In this document: in pieces, positions 1-8,015 of the stretch | Numbering within the stretch: the first letter of the stretch is position 1 | Layout of the letters: each line of letters begins with the position of its first letter | Source: Microcaldota archaeon | Lineage (GTDB): Archaea > Micrarchaeota > Micrarchaeia > Anstonellales > Bilamarchaeaceae | Length of the DNA stretch: 22,210 nt | Assembly (NCBI GenBank): GCA_013331535.1 | Contig: DUGF01000072.1 | Coordinates: forward strand, 5,353 to 27,562 | Direction of reading: 5' to 3' | Notes under the pieces: generated by a model | Database searches by the model: none | What the model saw: only the letters and a program-made list of their open reading frames with translations | What the model was told of the DNA's origin: nothing | Made by a program: the position numbers and the translations under genes

Positions 1-525
1 AACTGCATCTAAATTAATTCCGCCCCGTGTGCGTTCTGCATCAGTTTCGGAATCCCCGTCAAGAGTTGCTGCATGTGGAGGCGCCGCCATATTGACCAGA
101 CTCGCATAGGATTGTGTGCCGCCTAAGAATGGTCTTGTGTCTTGAGTTTCGGGTCCTGATGGTTCCGGGTTTTGGATTCCGGATTCTTGAGTGGGCAAAT
201 TAAACGAAGCAACATAATTTTGAAAATCCCGGGAAGCGGAAATCTCGCTAATAAGCTTATCTGCTAACTCTCGTGGAAAAGAATAATCAGCTACAAGAAC
301 ATCCGCCACTTTTGGACCATTCCCTCTTGCAATCTGTGCTACCTCGGAAGAATTAAATGCAAAATCCTTTGGCAAACCATCTTTTGTAAAGGTTACATGA
401 AGAAGACCACCATCTGGTGAAGGAATAATTTTATTGAGTATCGGAGTTGGTTTCGCTGGTGTAAAATCTAAATCATCAAACGCATCAGCAGGATTTCCTC
501 TTGGAGTTTGTGGTTCATCTGCCAT
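1..525 (-). CDS. Hypothetical protein, partial (C-terminus beyond left edge)
   Basis: An open frame of 175 codons runs without a stop from an ATG at 525 to the left edge, so the C-terminus is missing. The start has a good ribosome site, GAGGT about 7 bases upstream. The protein begins MADEPQTPRGNPADAFDD, acidic and proline-rich, then has a compact stretch at about residues 28-110 (containing LLHVTFTKDGLPKDFAF) that could fold as a small alpha/beta domain, then a Pro/Ser/Gln-rich linker (about 110-165). No signal peptide or membrane segment is visible. It starts 10 bases after the stop of the coiled-coil gene at 536-1576, so the two are probably co-transcribed. I do not recognise the family and give no function. 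Confidence 0.75.
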   Translation of the reverse strand, partial: MADEPQTPRGNPADAFDDLDFTPAKPTPILNKIIPSPDGGLLHVTFTKDGLPKDFAFNSSEVAQIARGNGPKVADVLVADYSFPRELADKLISEISASRDFQNYVASFNLPTQESGIQNPEPSGPETQDTRPFLGGTQSYASLVNMAAPPHAATLDGDSETDAERTRGGINLDAV

Positions 526-535
526 GTTTCAAACC

Positions 536-1576
536 TCATTTATTCAATTCGAAATTTAAAAGTACTGCCAGACGTTCAGCAATTTTCGCTCCTGCAGTTT
601 CAAAATTCCTAGCAACTTCATCTATTGCAGTTTGAGCCAAATTGCACAAACGATCAATTTCGACTTCGATAGCCTCACTGGTAGTTTTAAGATTGTTAGA
701 AACATCTTCCATTTCGGCTTTTGTGGCATCGAGAAGAGTTTGTGGAAGTCCGCTTATTAGTCTTACTTTTGTATCAATGTGCTCTCGCACGTTATTGAGA
801 TGTTCTACAAGAGCTTGTGACTGTGCGCGCAGTTCGGTAAGAAGAGCATCAGCCTCTTTAACCTCCTTTTGTTTCAACTCAAGTGCATCCTTTTTGGATT
901 TTGCCGAAGCAATATCCACTCTACCGATTACTTTGAAGAGACCATGGGAGATTACCACTGATTGTGAAGTTAGTTCGTCTTCTCCTTCCGCAGAAACTCC
1001 GGTATTTTCAACTTTCGGCTTGGAAGATAAAAAGCTTGCCACTTTTGAGGCAATAGATGCGGTCTCCAGATCTTTTATTTCTTTTTCGAGGCGTTCAATG
1101 CCTTGTTTAAGAACATCCAATTTAGCAGTAAGACTACCAATAAGTTCCTCAACTTCTCCAGAGGCTGTCAAATCCCTTGCATAAACCTCGCGCCATCTGT
1201 TAAGAACACGAATATGCTCATCTATTTCTTCAATTCCACATGGTTGTGAAAATGATGGACTTGAATGTGGATCGCCTTCAACAACTTCAGAAGACAACGA
1301 TGCAAACGGATCAACCATGGGCGCCAATAGATCTATTCTTTTGCTTAGACTGCCGCAAATGCCATCAAGTTCGGCTTCACGTTGTGATAATTCAGATAAT
1401 CGTGGACTTGTTCTATACTCGCTAAGCACCTTTCCAAGACATGCAGTAGCTACCTCATCTGATTTTGGAGCAACGGATTTCAAGAATGCATCCCGAAACC
1501 TTCCATTTGCAGCATCAACAATCTCCCGAACGGTCCTTCTCGGAACGCCATCATTAACTTGTGCCATTGCAGTCAT
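536..1576 (-). CDS. Coiled-coil protein of unknown function
   Basis: A 346-residue protein. I chose the ATG at 1576 because GAGGG lies 7 bases upstream; an in-frame TTG ten codons earlier has no such site. Charged, heptad-like stretches at about residues 140-175 (including EELIGSLTAKLDVLKQGIER) and 225-345 suggest two long helical or coiled-coil segments, separated by a Ser/Glu-rich linker near 185-210. The N-terminal 90 residues also look helical. No transmembrane helix, nucleotide-binding loop or zinc motif is seen. It lies just upstream of the partial gene at 1-525, so the two products may act together, perhaps structurally. The architecture could fit SMC-like, cytoskeletal or phage-type proteins, but nothing in the sequence decides between them. 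Confidence 0.8.
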   Translation of the reverse strand: MTAMAQVNDGVPRRTVREIVDAANGRFRDAFLKSVAPKSDEVATACLGKVLSEYRTSPRLSELSQREAELDGICGSLSKRIDLLAPMVDPFASLSSEVVEGDPHSSPSFSQPCGIEEIDEHIRVLNRWREVYARDLTASGEVEELIGSLTAKLDVLKQGIERLEKEIKDLETASIASKVASFLSSKPKVENTGVSAEGEDELTSQSVVISHGLFKVIGRVDIASAKSKKDALELKQKEVKEADALLTELRAQSQALVEHLNNVREHIDTKVRLISGLPQTLLDATKAEMEDVSNNLKTTSEAIEVEIDRLCNLAQTAIDEVARNFETAGAKIAERLAVLLNFELNK

Positions 1577-1622
1577 AATAATTCCCTCAAAGAATAATCC
1601 ACTCAAAAATCATGCGGAAATA

Positions 1623-1633
1623 CGCATATAATA
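1623..1633 (-). promoter_or_regulatory. Possible TATA element for the 1-1576 operon
   Basis: Read on the minus strand, this AT-rich stretch gives CACTATTATATGCG. Its centre is about 52 bases from the ATG at 1576, which would leave a leader of about 25 bases containing the GAGGG ribosome site. This is a position-and-composition call only; another AT-rich site at 1655-1664 could serve instead. Confidence 0.35.
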
Positions 1634-1655
1634 GTGTATTTATTGTAACATAACA

Positions 1656-1663
1656 TTTATAAA
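1656..1663 (+). promoter_or_regulatory. Candidate TATA box (TTTATAAA) for the DHH gene
   Basis: TTTATAAA is a near-consensus archaeal TATA box. Transcription starting about 26 bases downstream, near 1686, would leave a leader of about 18 bases before the ATG at 1704, or about 69 before the ATG at 1755. The element is palindromic, so it could also help the divergent minus-strand operon. Confidence 0.45.
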
Positions 1664-1703
1664 GACTGAATACCACGATAGAATTGGAAGTTAGCATGTA
1701 GCA

Positions 1704-3155
1704 ATGGGCATTAAGCCAGTAACTAGGAGCCAGAACCCGGGAGCAATAGATAATATGTACGAACTCAAACCTAATGAAACCGAATTTCTTGAGCGATGCG
1801 CGGAGGCGCGAAAGGTCGCGCTGTCGTTTAAAAATCCGCTCGTTATTCACCATTTTGACGCCGACGGAATTTCTTCCGGGGCAATAGTTCAGACGGCTTT
1901 CCGAAATGCCGGCATCAAATATCGCGCGAAATGGATAAAAAAGCTGGACGATAAAATTATTGAGGAAGTGCATTCCGAACAAGAAATAATCTTCTGCGAT
2001 TTGGGCGGGGGAAACAAACGCGTGAATGAACTTTCCGGGGATGTTTTGATTATAGACCATCACCAAACCGAAGGCGTAGAGAAATTACAGATTAACCCAC
2101 TCTTATTTGGGATTGACGGCGGAGATGAATTAAGTTCGGCTGGTGCCACGTTTTGCATTTTCAGAAACGATGTTGATGTTGCGATTACCGGCGCGGTTGG
2201 AGATATGCAGCACCCGTTAAAAGGAATGAACAGATGGGTGCTTGAACAGGGGGTGCAAAGTGGCAGGGTTGTTATCGAAAACGACCTTCGATTTTATGGC
2301 AGGTATTCCCGCCCGCTCCTCCAATTTCTTTTGTATTCGGATGACCCCTATGTTCCGGGGATTTCATATAATGAAGAAGGCGCAAAGAAACTGATTGCGG
2401 ATTGCGGAATAAATCAGAAGGAAAACGGAAACGAAGAGACCGCACGTGAAAACTGGCAAAAATACGGTGAACTGAACGAAAACGAAAAAAGAAAGATTGT
2501 TTCCGCACTCGCAGAGATTCTTATGAGAAATGGAATGGCGAATAAGGCAAAAACACTGGTCGGAGAATCCTATGTTTTTCCGCATCGCGAACAGGGAAGC
2601 GAAACATATGAAGCAAGCGAATTTTCAACTCTCTTAAACGCATGCGGACGGCATGGAAAAGCGGAAATAGGTGTAAGGGTTTGCATGAATGGCGATGGCA
2701 AAGACACTGAGGCAATGATGACTGCCCATTCACTGCTTTTACATCACAGGAAGATGATACGCGATGGAATTTCATTTGCAAAGGAGAACGTTCAGGATTT
2801 GGGGAAATTCTATTTTCTTGATGGAAGAGGAAAAATAGATGAAGGAATAATCGGAATAATATGCGGAATGTGGCTTCATCCAATGGCAAAAAAGCCAGTT
2901 CTTGGAGTTTCCGATGGCGAACCTGCTGCAGATGGAAAACCAATGATAAAGATATCCTCCCGGGCAAACAGGCTTCTGCTTGCCGAAGGAGTTAATCTCG
3001 GAATTGCAATAAAGGAAACATGCGAAGGCATTGCACATGGAGCGATTGGGGGAGGACATAGAATCGCCGCAGGGGCTTCTGTTCCAAAGGAAAAAATAAA
3101 CGAATTTTTGACCAGAATGGGCGAAAGCTTAGACAAACAACGAAAAAACGAATAA
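1704..3155 (+). CDS. RecJ-like DHH/DHHA1 family phosphoesterase
   Basis: Archaeal DHH phosphoesterases are manganese-dependent enzymes that cleave phosphodiesters; the RecJ/GAN branch acts as single-strand nucleases near the replication machinery. The motifs are in order: HHFDADGISSG at residues 49-59 (motif I), D99 in FCDLGGG (motif II), IDHHQ at 117-121 (the DHH motif), AVGDMQHP (motif IV), and the DHHA1 glycine motif GGGHRIAAGA starting at 449. The 483-residue length fits archaeal RecJ homologues. A charged Asn/Glu/Lys-rich stretch at about 232-265 separates the two halves. The start is uncertain: ATG 1704 has no ribosome site but fits a short leader from the TATA box at 1656; ATG 1755 (MYELKPNE) has only a weak, distant GGGAG. 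Whether it is the GINS-associated nuclease or an oligonucleotide phosphatase cannot be told here. Confidence 0.88.
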   Translation: MGIKPVTRSQNPGAIDNMYELKPNETEFLERCAEARKVALSFKNPLVIHHFDADGISSGAIVQTAFRNAGIKYRAKWIKKLDDKIIEEVHSEQEIIFCDLGGGNKRVNELSGDVLIIDHHQTEGVEKLQINPLLFGIDGGDELSSAGATFCIFRNDVDVAITGAVGDMQHPLKGMNRWVLEQGVQSGRVVIENDLRFYGRYSRPLLQFLLYSDDPYVPGISYNEEGAKKLIADCGINQKENGNEETARENWQKYGELNENEKRKIVSALAEILMRNGMANKAKTLVGESYVFPHREQGSETYEASEFSTLLNACGRHGKAEIGVRVCMNGDGKDTEAMMTAHSLLLHHRKMIRDGISFAKENVQDLGKFYFLDGRGKIDEGIIGIICGMWLHPMAKKPVLGVSDGEPAADGKPMIKISSRANRLLLAEGVNLGIAIKETCEGIAHGAIGGGHRIAAGASVPKEKINEFLTRMGESLDKQRKNE

Positions 3156-3167
3156 CAAAAAAGAAGG

Positions 3168-3175
3168 TTTATATA
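3168..3175 (+). promoter_or_regulatory. TATA box (TTTATATA) with purine-rich BRE-like flank
   Basis: TTTATATA directly follows the purine-rich run AAAAAAGAAGG, the composition expected for a TFB-recognition element. A start site about 26 bases downstream, near 3198, gives a leader of about 15 bases that carries GGTGA 9 bases before the ATG at 3213. It is the clearest promoter in the window and supports independent transcription of the orphan gene from the DHH gene ending at 3155. Confidence 0.65.
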
Positions 3176-3212
3176 CTGCCCAAAAGGATAGAGAGATTGG
3201 TGAATACGAATT

Positions 3213-5045
3213 ATGAGGATTAGAAGAGAGCATACAACTAGATCGCACACCAAACTAGTGTGTTGCAATAAACACAGACCAAATGTGAATGTGTTAGCGA
3301 AGCATAGACTATATGGTGAGATTTATCAGAAAAAAGAATGCTTGCTGGAAAGTAAATTGAGAAAAGACAAAGGGGATAGAAAAAACGAATACGATAAACA
3401 ATCCAAAGAACCGCACGAAGAAAACAAAGGATTCTATCGTAAATTTGAAAGTGGGAAAAAAACACTTACGCACGAACAGCGCGAAGAGTTGCGAAAAGCA
3501 AATGTAAACAGAAGGTTCAAATCGCCATACGCGAAAAAAACCCATTGGTGGGTACCGGGCTGGAACCCAAGCAAATTAATGGAAGTTAGAATTGGCAGGG
3601 TTCTTGCGGCATTTGGAATAGTTTTTGAAGAACCTGCATCTATAGGCGCAGCGTTGGCACTTTCAGATAAAGCAAGAAACGACTGCGCCCGGGATTGGGA
3701 GGAAATGCACAACGCAACATTTACCGCGCTTAGTGAAACAAATGAGATGAGCGTAACTGCTTGCATATCGACTAAAAACGTGCTGGCAGTCTGCGACAGG
3801 GAAGAACGAGAAAGTGAAAAAAATAACGAAGGACATCCCTGGACTGCGCGTTTTGAGATTACATTTGAAGGAATAATTACTTCAGTATTCAATGCTCAGA
3901 TGCAAACCATGAATTTGGAATCTGAACATAATGGAGTTGAATCAAAATCTGGTGCGAATCATGTTGGGGGTGAAGAAGAATCCGGATACAATGTGTCTTT
4001 TGCATATCCTGTTCCGATGAATATTCCGATAACGCAAAAATCAGAGTCGAAATATTCTTCTGAAGCGGTTCAAATGTGTGGAATTGACGGTAATGCAAAC
4101 ACTCAAACCAAAACAAGCGGAGCACGAATCCGGAATGGAGGTCAAAACGCAGATGTATGCCAAACAGCGAACGTTTCAACAAATTTAAGTGCTAATGTGG
4201 TTCCTGAAGCTACCGAAGCTACAGAAGGAGGTTCTAGTTCTGCAACGCTTCACAATGCGAGCGGTTCAAATAATTATATAGTTCCTGGACAAATAAACGA
4301 CGCAACACAAGCAACCAATACTGGTAGCAGCACTTTGCGAGTTTCCCAAAGCCTTGTTGCTTCGCAAAATCCTGTTGCGGTTCAAATAAACCAGGCGCCA
4401 ATTGAACAAATCGAAACCATAGAATTTTCGGTTCAAAGTCAGGCTTCAGGATCTGAAACAAATACCTCTCAAAGTGCGGTACAACAAATGCAGACGATAC
4501 CTAATCAGAATCCACAGGCGCAAACAGAAATAAGTAGTTCGTCCGGTCCAATCGTTCAAACGACGGACAATCCAATATTTCAGATAATGGAATTTGTTGA
4601 AGAGATTTCGATTCAAACAGTTTCGGCTCTTTCTACAGATTCGAATCTTTCCGCAGGTTCAACTACACCAATTACGTCTTCGAATGTTGAATTTGTTCCG
4701 CAAACTCAAATTGCATCGACAACTCAAATTACACTTGCACCAACCGTGGATACAACTCAAATTATAGGAACAACTCAGGATCCACAACCTCAAGAAGAAC
4801 CAACTTCGCAAGGAAATGAAAGCGCTAGAACTGTAAACGAAACAGCGGCAATTTCTCCCAGCTCTAATATTTCTCAAGCAACTTACGGGGCGTATTCCGT
4901 AATTGCAGATCAAACTCCGACCAGTAGAAATAGTAGCGGGAAACATGAAGGCGGAATTTATTTCTCCTCAGCTCCTGGAAAACCAAACCAGATGAGAATG
5001 AGTACTCCAATAAGCCCGGATCCTGAGAAACCAGAAAATGGCTGA
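3213..5045 (+). CDS. Orphan protein with basic N-terminal half and Q/S/T/N-rich C-terminal tail
   Basis: A 610-residue protein of unknown function. The start at 3213 is supported by the TATA box at 3168-3175 and by GGTGA 9 bases upstream. Residues 1-110 are very basic, with many Lys, Arg and His. A more ordered stretch follows, containing HWWVPGWNPSK (111-121), the hydrophobic segment RIGRVLAAFGIVFEEPASIG (126-145) and WTARFEITFEGIITSVF (about 210-226). From about 235 to the end the sequence is low in complexity and dominated by Gln, Thr, Ser, Asn and Ala, with short TTQI-type repeats near 500-530, and it ends in a Pro-rich tail. No signal peptide or clear membrane helix is seen, so the tail resembles a disordered linker rather than a standard cell-wall stalk. 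The gene converges on pdaD with a 13-base gap. Confidence 0.75.
   Translation: MRIRREHTTRSHTKLVCCNKHRPNVNVLAKHRLYGEIYQKKECLLESKLRKDKGDRKNEYDKQSKEPHEENKGFYRKFESGKKTLTHEQREELRKANVNRRFKSPYAKKTHWWVPGWNPSKLMEVRIGRVLAAFGIVFEEPASIGAALALSDKARNDCARDWEEMHNATFTALSETNEMSVTACISTKNVLAVCDREERESEKNNEGHPWTARFEITFEGIITSVFNAQMQTMNLESEHNGVESKSGANHVGGEEESGYNVSFAYPVPMNIPITQKSESKYSSEAVQMCGIDGNANTQTKTSGARIRNGGQNADVCQTANVSTNLSANVVPEATEATEGGSSSATLHNASGSNNYIVPGQINDATQATNTGSSTLRVSQSLVASQNPVAVQINQAPIEQIETIEFSVQSQASGSETNTSQSAVQQMQTIPNQNPQAQTEISSSSGPIVQTTDNPIFQIMEFVEEISIQTVSALSTDSNLSAGSTTPITSSNVEFVPQTQIASTTQITLAPTVDTTQIIGTTQDPQPQEEPTSQGNESARTVNETAAISPSSNISQATYGAYSVIADQTPTSRNSSGKHEGGIYFSSAPGKPNQMRMSTPISPDPEKPENG
4697..4781 (+). 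repeat. Short degenerate repeats of AACTCAAATT within the low-complexity tail
   Basis: The core AACTCAAATT occurs near 4703, 4720 and 4755, with a diverged copy AACTCAGGAT near 4772. Each encodes a TQI-like unit in the Gln/Thr-rich C-terminal region of the protein at 3213-5045. The spacing is irregular, so this looks like local slippage or low-complexity drift rather than a regular tandem array. Confidence 0.5.
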
Positions 5046-5058
5046 GAAGAAGTAAAAG

Positions 5059-5607
5059 TTACAGGCAAAATACCGCAGCTGCAATAACAGAGGTCCATTT
5101 CCCGTTCTTATCTACAAGCGCGGATTGGGTAACGTTTGTTGTTCGTACTATTTTTCCGCTTAATTTGAAGTATTTTTCCCTTTCATTCCACGCGGTTTCC
5201 GGATCAAAATTTATTCCCAATGTACTACCAAGCATTGAGGCTGCAAGGTCTTCGGCATAATCCGCAGCACTTTTTTCCGTCTGACCATAAGCATGATGTT
5301 CGCTCAGATATCCAAAAGCCTTTTTATTCGCTGGAACTGCGCATCCGACAGAAGCAGCTAACAAACGATTTGGCTCGTTTGATTCCGCACGAGACATGAC
5401 GCAGAAAACAATCTGCCCAAGCTTTAGGTGTTTCAGCCCTTCCTTTTTTGAAACGATCTCCGCCCCTGGGGGAAAAATGCTTGAAACAGTAACAAGATTA
5501 AACGGGGCAATTCCTGCATCTCTCAGAGCTAACTCAAAAGAAGTCAGCTTGTCCTTGCTCTTCCCAACCCCATTTGTGAAAAATATTTTCTTTGCTACGA
5601 AGTCCAT
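5059..5607 (-). CDS. pdaD: Pyruvoyl-dependent arginine decarboxylase
   Basis: Converts arginine to agmatine, the start of archaeal polyamine synthesis and the source of agmatine for tRNA-Ile modification. The 182-residue length is close to the family norm. The self-cleavage site is visible as [12 protein letters not shown], with the Ser42-Ser43 pair where the proenzyme splits into beta and alpha chains and the second serine becomes the pyruvoyl cofactor. Other family segments are [20 protein letters not shown] (9-28) and [11 protein letters not shown] with its conserved acidic residue. The ATG at 5607 is preceded, about 26 bases from the TATA centre, by an ATTATAAA element, so the message may be leaderless. 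It converges with the orphan gene ending at 5045 and diverges from prs with a 49-base gap. Confidence 0.95.
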   Translation of the reverse strand: MDFVAKKIFFTNGVGKSKDKLTSFELALRDAGIAPFNLVTVSSIFPPGAEIVSKKEGLKHLKLGQIVFCVMSRAESNEPNRLLAASVGCAVPANKKAFGYLSEHHAYGQTEKSAADYAEDLAASMLGSTLGINFDPETAWNEREKYFKLSGKIVRTTNVTQSALVDKNGKWTSVIAAAVFCL

Positions 5608-5628
5608 GCGAATCTGTAGAAGACAGAG

Positions 5629-5637
5629 TTTATAATT
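5629..5637. promoter_or_regulatory. Shared TATA element between pdaD and prs
   Basis: TTTATAATT is the only TATA-like site in the 49-base gap between the two divergent starts. Its centre is about 26 bases from the pdaD ATG (5607) and 24 from the prs ATG (5657), so either orientation would start transcription at or next to the start codon. No ribosome site precedes either gene, which fits leaderless messages in both directions. Confidence 0.55.
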
Positions 5638-5656
5638 CTTTTGCAGATAACAAATT

Positions 5657-6520
5657 ATGCAACTGGTAAGCCCGAATTTTGCAGATATTCTTCCGGCGAA
5701 TTTTGAAATAAAGAATTTTCCGGATGGGGATTCTTACGTTCGTATTCTTGAGCCTGAGAAGTACAAAGGACAGCAGGTTACGTTTTTTCATCGCCTTTAT
5801 CCAAACCAGAATGATTCAATTGCACAGGCACTGCTTGTGCTCAGTGTTTTGAAGAAGCTTAAATGCGAGGTTACGATGGTTGCTCCTTACCTCCCGTATT
5901 CCAGGCAGGATAAAACCTTCCATGAAGGGGAAGCCGAAAGCGCAAAGATAATCTGCAATCTTCTTGCAGGTGCAGGAGTAAAAAAACTTGTAACATTTGA
6001 CTGCCATTTCCTGAAAAAGGAGGGGGAATTCAAATACGGGAAATTAAACCTGCGAAATATTTCACTGAGCAAAGCGATTATAGAACACGCAAGGGAAAAA
6101 TTTGGTGGGAACGATGGGACTGGCACACCATTTGAGATTATTTCCCCGGATGAAGGTGCGAATTACCTTGTTGAAGGTGCGGGCGGAAAATCTATGAAAA
6201 AAGTTCGTGGAGAATACGAAACCGCAAACAAGGACGAGGCGTACCGTACAATAGAAAGTATGGAAAGGAATTTTGAAGTTTCCGGAAAGAATGTACTTAT
6301 TATTGACGATATGATTTCAACCGGAGGAACAATGGTTAAGGCCGCGGAGAATTTGAAAAAAGGCGGTGCGAAAAAAGTCGGATGTGCAACAACGCACGGA
6401 TTTTTCCTGAAGGATTCTCTGGCACGGTTGCGAGGAATGTGCGATTTCATATTTGCAAGCGATACGATTCAGAATGAGGTTTCAGAGGTAAAAATAGGGG
6501 ATTTTGTGGCTAGCCTTTGA
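5657..6520 (+). CDS. prs: Ribose-phosphate pyrophosphokinase (PRPP synthetase)
   Basis: Makes PRPP from ribose 5-phosphate and ATP, feeding nucleotide, histidine and tryptophan synthesis in the cytoplasm. Family motifs are clear: [11 protein letters not shown] (20-30), the ATP-binding [17 protein letters not shown] (76-92), FDCHF (114-118), ISPDEGAN (162-169) and the PRPP loop [14 protein letters not shown] (213-226). At 287 residues it matches the shorter archaeal enzymes, which lack the bacterial allosteric extension. The ATG at 5657 is likely leaderless, as no ribosome site precedes it and a TATA element lies 24 bases upstream. The gene converges with the phosphosugar mutase gene ending at 6539, leaving 18 bases. 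Confidence 0.96.
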   Translation: MQLVSPNFADILPANFEIKNFPDGDSYVRILEPEKYKGQQVTFFHRLYPNQNDSIAQALLVLSVLKKLKCEVTMVAPYLPYSRQDKTFHEGEAESAKIICNLLAGAGVKKLVTFDCHFLKKEGEFKYGKLNLRNISLSKAIIEHAREKFGGNDGTGTPFEIISPDEGANYLVEGAGGKSMKKVRGEYETANKDEAYRTIESMERNFEVSGKNVLIIDDMISTGGTMVKAAENLKKGGAKKVGCATTHGFFLKDSLARLRGMCDFIFASDTIQNEVSEVKIGDFVASL

Positions 6521-6538
6521 AATTTTTCGAGATTAAAA

Positions 6539-7996
6539 TTATTCGGACATGTACTTATTTGCGATTCCTTTATACTCTTCAACCAATTTCCTTGCCTTGA
6601 TTTTGTCTTTTGATTCCGCAAACACACGAACATAATTCTCTGTTCCGGAGGCACGACAGATGACCCAAGACCCAAAACCATCTTCAAAGTTTATCCGCAC
6701 GCCGTCAATCAAAACACCAATAAGTTTATTGTCCCGCACGTATTTTCTCATTCCTGAAACTATTTTTTCTTTTTGCTCCGCAGTGCATGGAATCTTTTCC
6801 TTTTCGTTGAAATAAAGCGGAACATCTTTCAATAATTCGGAAAGGGATTTTCCTTTCTCGCACATGAACTCAATAATTTTTGCAGCAGTCAGGAAACCAT
6901 CTTTTGCAAGGCTGAACTTTGGCCAGATAACTCCGCCAACCTCCTCGCCTGCCATAACAACTGCATCGGGCATCGTACTGCCTCCAGCACCGCCCATGGC
7001 AACTGCTTCTGATAAATATGGCGCACCAATCTTCGTGTAAATTGTTTTGCATCCGAATCTTGCAGCGACTTCCTCAACCGCCTTGCTCGTGGCAACAGTA
7101 GTTGCAATTGCACCATTTCCCTTTTGATTGCGCAATTCCGAAAGCGCGCATAAAGCGAAAACTCGGTCCCCAACCACAAAGCCGCCTTTCTCATCAACGC
7201 AAACAACGCGATCGCCGTCTCCATCCCATGCGATTCCGATATCCGCACCAAGTTTTGGAACAAGGCGCAATAGTTCCTGAATATTTTCCTCGCGAGGTTC
7301 GGACGGACGACCTGGAAATCGACCATCAACGGTTCCATTCAAAATAGTCACGTCGCATCCAAGCTCGCGAAAAAGACGCGGTGCAATTGTTGCCGCAGTT
7401 CCGTTTCCGCAATCAAGAACGACTTTGAATTTTTTTGTTTGTTTTTGGACTAGTTTTGGAGGAATAGATTTCGGATTAATTAATTTCTGATCAACTGATT
7501 TTTTTATTTCCGCAATATGTTCATCTTCCGCACTCGGATAAACCCGCACATCTTTTACCGAATCCCAATTCGCAGATGTTACTGAAGTTGTTCCGCTTTC
7601 TGTCCTGTTCTTGCTTTCCATTATTCTTTCTATTTCCTCTCCGCGCTCCCATGAAATAGTTACTCCGTTCTTGTCAACAACCTTCAGCGCATTCCATTCA
7701 GGAGGGTTATGAGATGCAGTTATTATAATCAGACCGTCAGCACTTAGTTTTTTCACCATGAATTCTGCAGTAGGAGAGCTCACAATGCCAAGAGAAACAG
7801 GCTGGCATCCAACGGACTGAAGCCCTGCAAATACAGCGTGCTCGAGGCATTCACCGGTCAGCCGTGCATCACGTGCGACGAGGATGGTTCCGCGGTTGAA
7901 ATAAACTCCTACCGAAGCAGCAAGCCGCATTGCAAGCATTGGATCAAGAACATCAAAAGTTCCGCGAACTCCGTTTGTTCCGAAATATCGTACCAT
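6539..7996 (-). CDS. Phosphoglucosamine/phosphohexose mutase family
   Basis: Alpha-D-phosphohexomutases move phosphate between C6 and C1 of a sugar, giving the sugar 1-phosphate used for nucleotide-sugar synthesis. The catalytic phosphoserine loop is TASHNP (93-98, Ser95), the magnesium loop is DGDGDR (258-263), the sugar-binding loop is GEEVGG, and the phosphate-binding loop near the C-terminus is RASGTENYVRV. The 485-residue length is a little long for GlmM; residues of about 125-190 form a charged insertion after the active-site domain. The start is firm: AAAGGAG sits 6-7 bases before the ATG. It is the last gene of the minus-strand glycan operon, 19 bases after the epimerase. GlmM is the favoured role since the locus uses amino sugars, but phosphomannomutase or phosphoglucomutase activity cannot be excluded. 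Confidence 0.9.
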   Translation of the reverse strand: MVRYFGTNGVRGTFDVLDPMLAMRLAASVGVYFNRGTILVARDARLTGECLEHAVFAGLQSVGCQPVSLGIVSSPTAEFMVKKLSADGLIIITASHNPPEWNALKVVDKNGVTISWERGEEIERIMESKNRTESGTTSVTSANWDSVKDVRVYPSAEDEHIAEIKKSVDQKLINPKSIPPKLVQKQTKKFKVVLDCGNGTAATIAPRLFRELGCDVTILNGTVDGRFPGRPSEPREENIQELLRLVPKLGADIGIAWDGDGDRVVCVDEKGGFVVGDRVFALCALSELRNQKGNGAIATTVATSKAVEEVAARFGCKTIYTKIGAPYLSEAVAMGGAGGSTMPDAVVMAGEEVGGVIWPKFSLAKDGFLTAAKIIEFMCEKGKSLSELLKDVPLYFNEKEKIPCTAEQKEKIVSGMRKYVRDNKLIGVLIDGVRINFEDGFGSWVICRASGTENYVRVFAESKDKIKARKLVEEYKGIANKYMSE

Positions 7997-8015
7997 GAAG
8001 TTCTCCTTTGGAGTA

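Noticed and set aside
642..1184. Open frame of 180 codons on the plus strand
   Set aside because: It lies wholly within and antisense to the coiled-coil gene at 536-1576, which has a good ribosome site and a sensible composition. The antisense product is Ser/Arg/Cys-rich with no ordered motif.
1577..1703. RNA gene in the divergent gap
   Set aside because: No tRNA-like arms or conserved RNA structure are seen; the stretch is AT-rich and explained by promoters.
1587..2066. Open frame of 159 codons on the minus strand
   Set aside because: It runs antisense to the start of the DHH gene and across the intergenic promoter. Its product has a composition typical of antisense frames and no motif.
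2521..2967. Open frame on the minus strand within the DHH gene
   Set aside because: Antisense to the DHHA1 half of the DHH protein, whose motifs are intact; rich in His, Leu and Arg with no domain.
4697..4781. CRISPR-like or tandem array
   Set aside because: The repeat cores are about 10 bases and irregularly spaced within a coding low-complexity region, with no spacers of even length.
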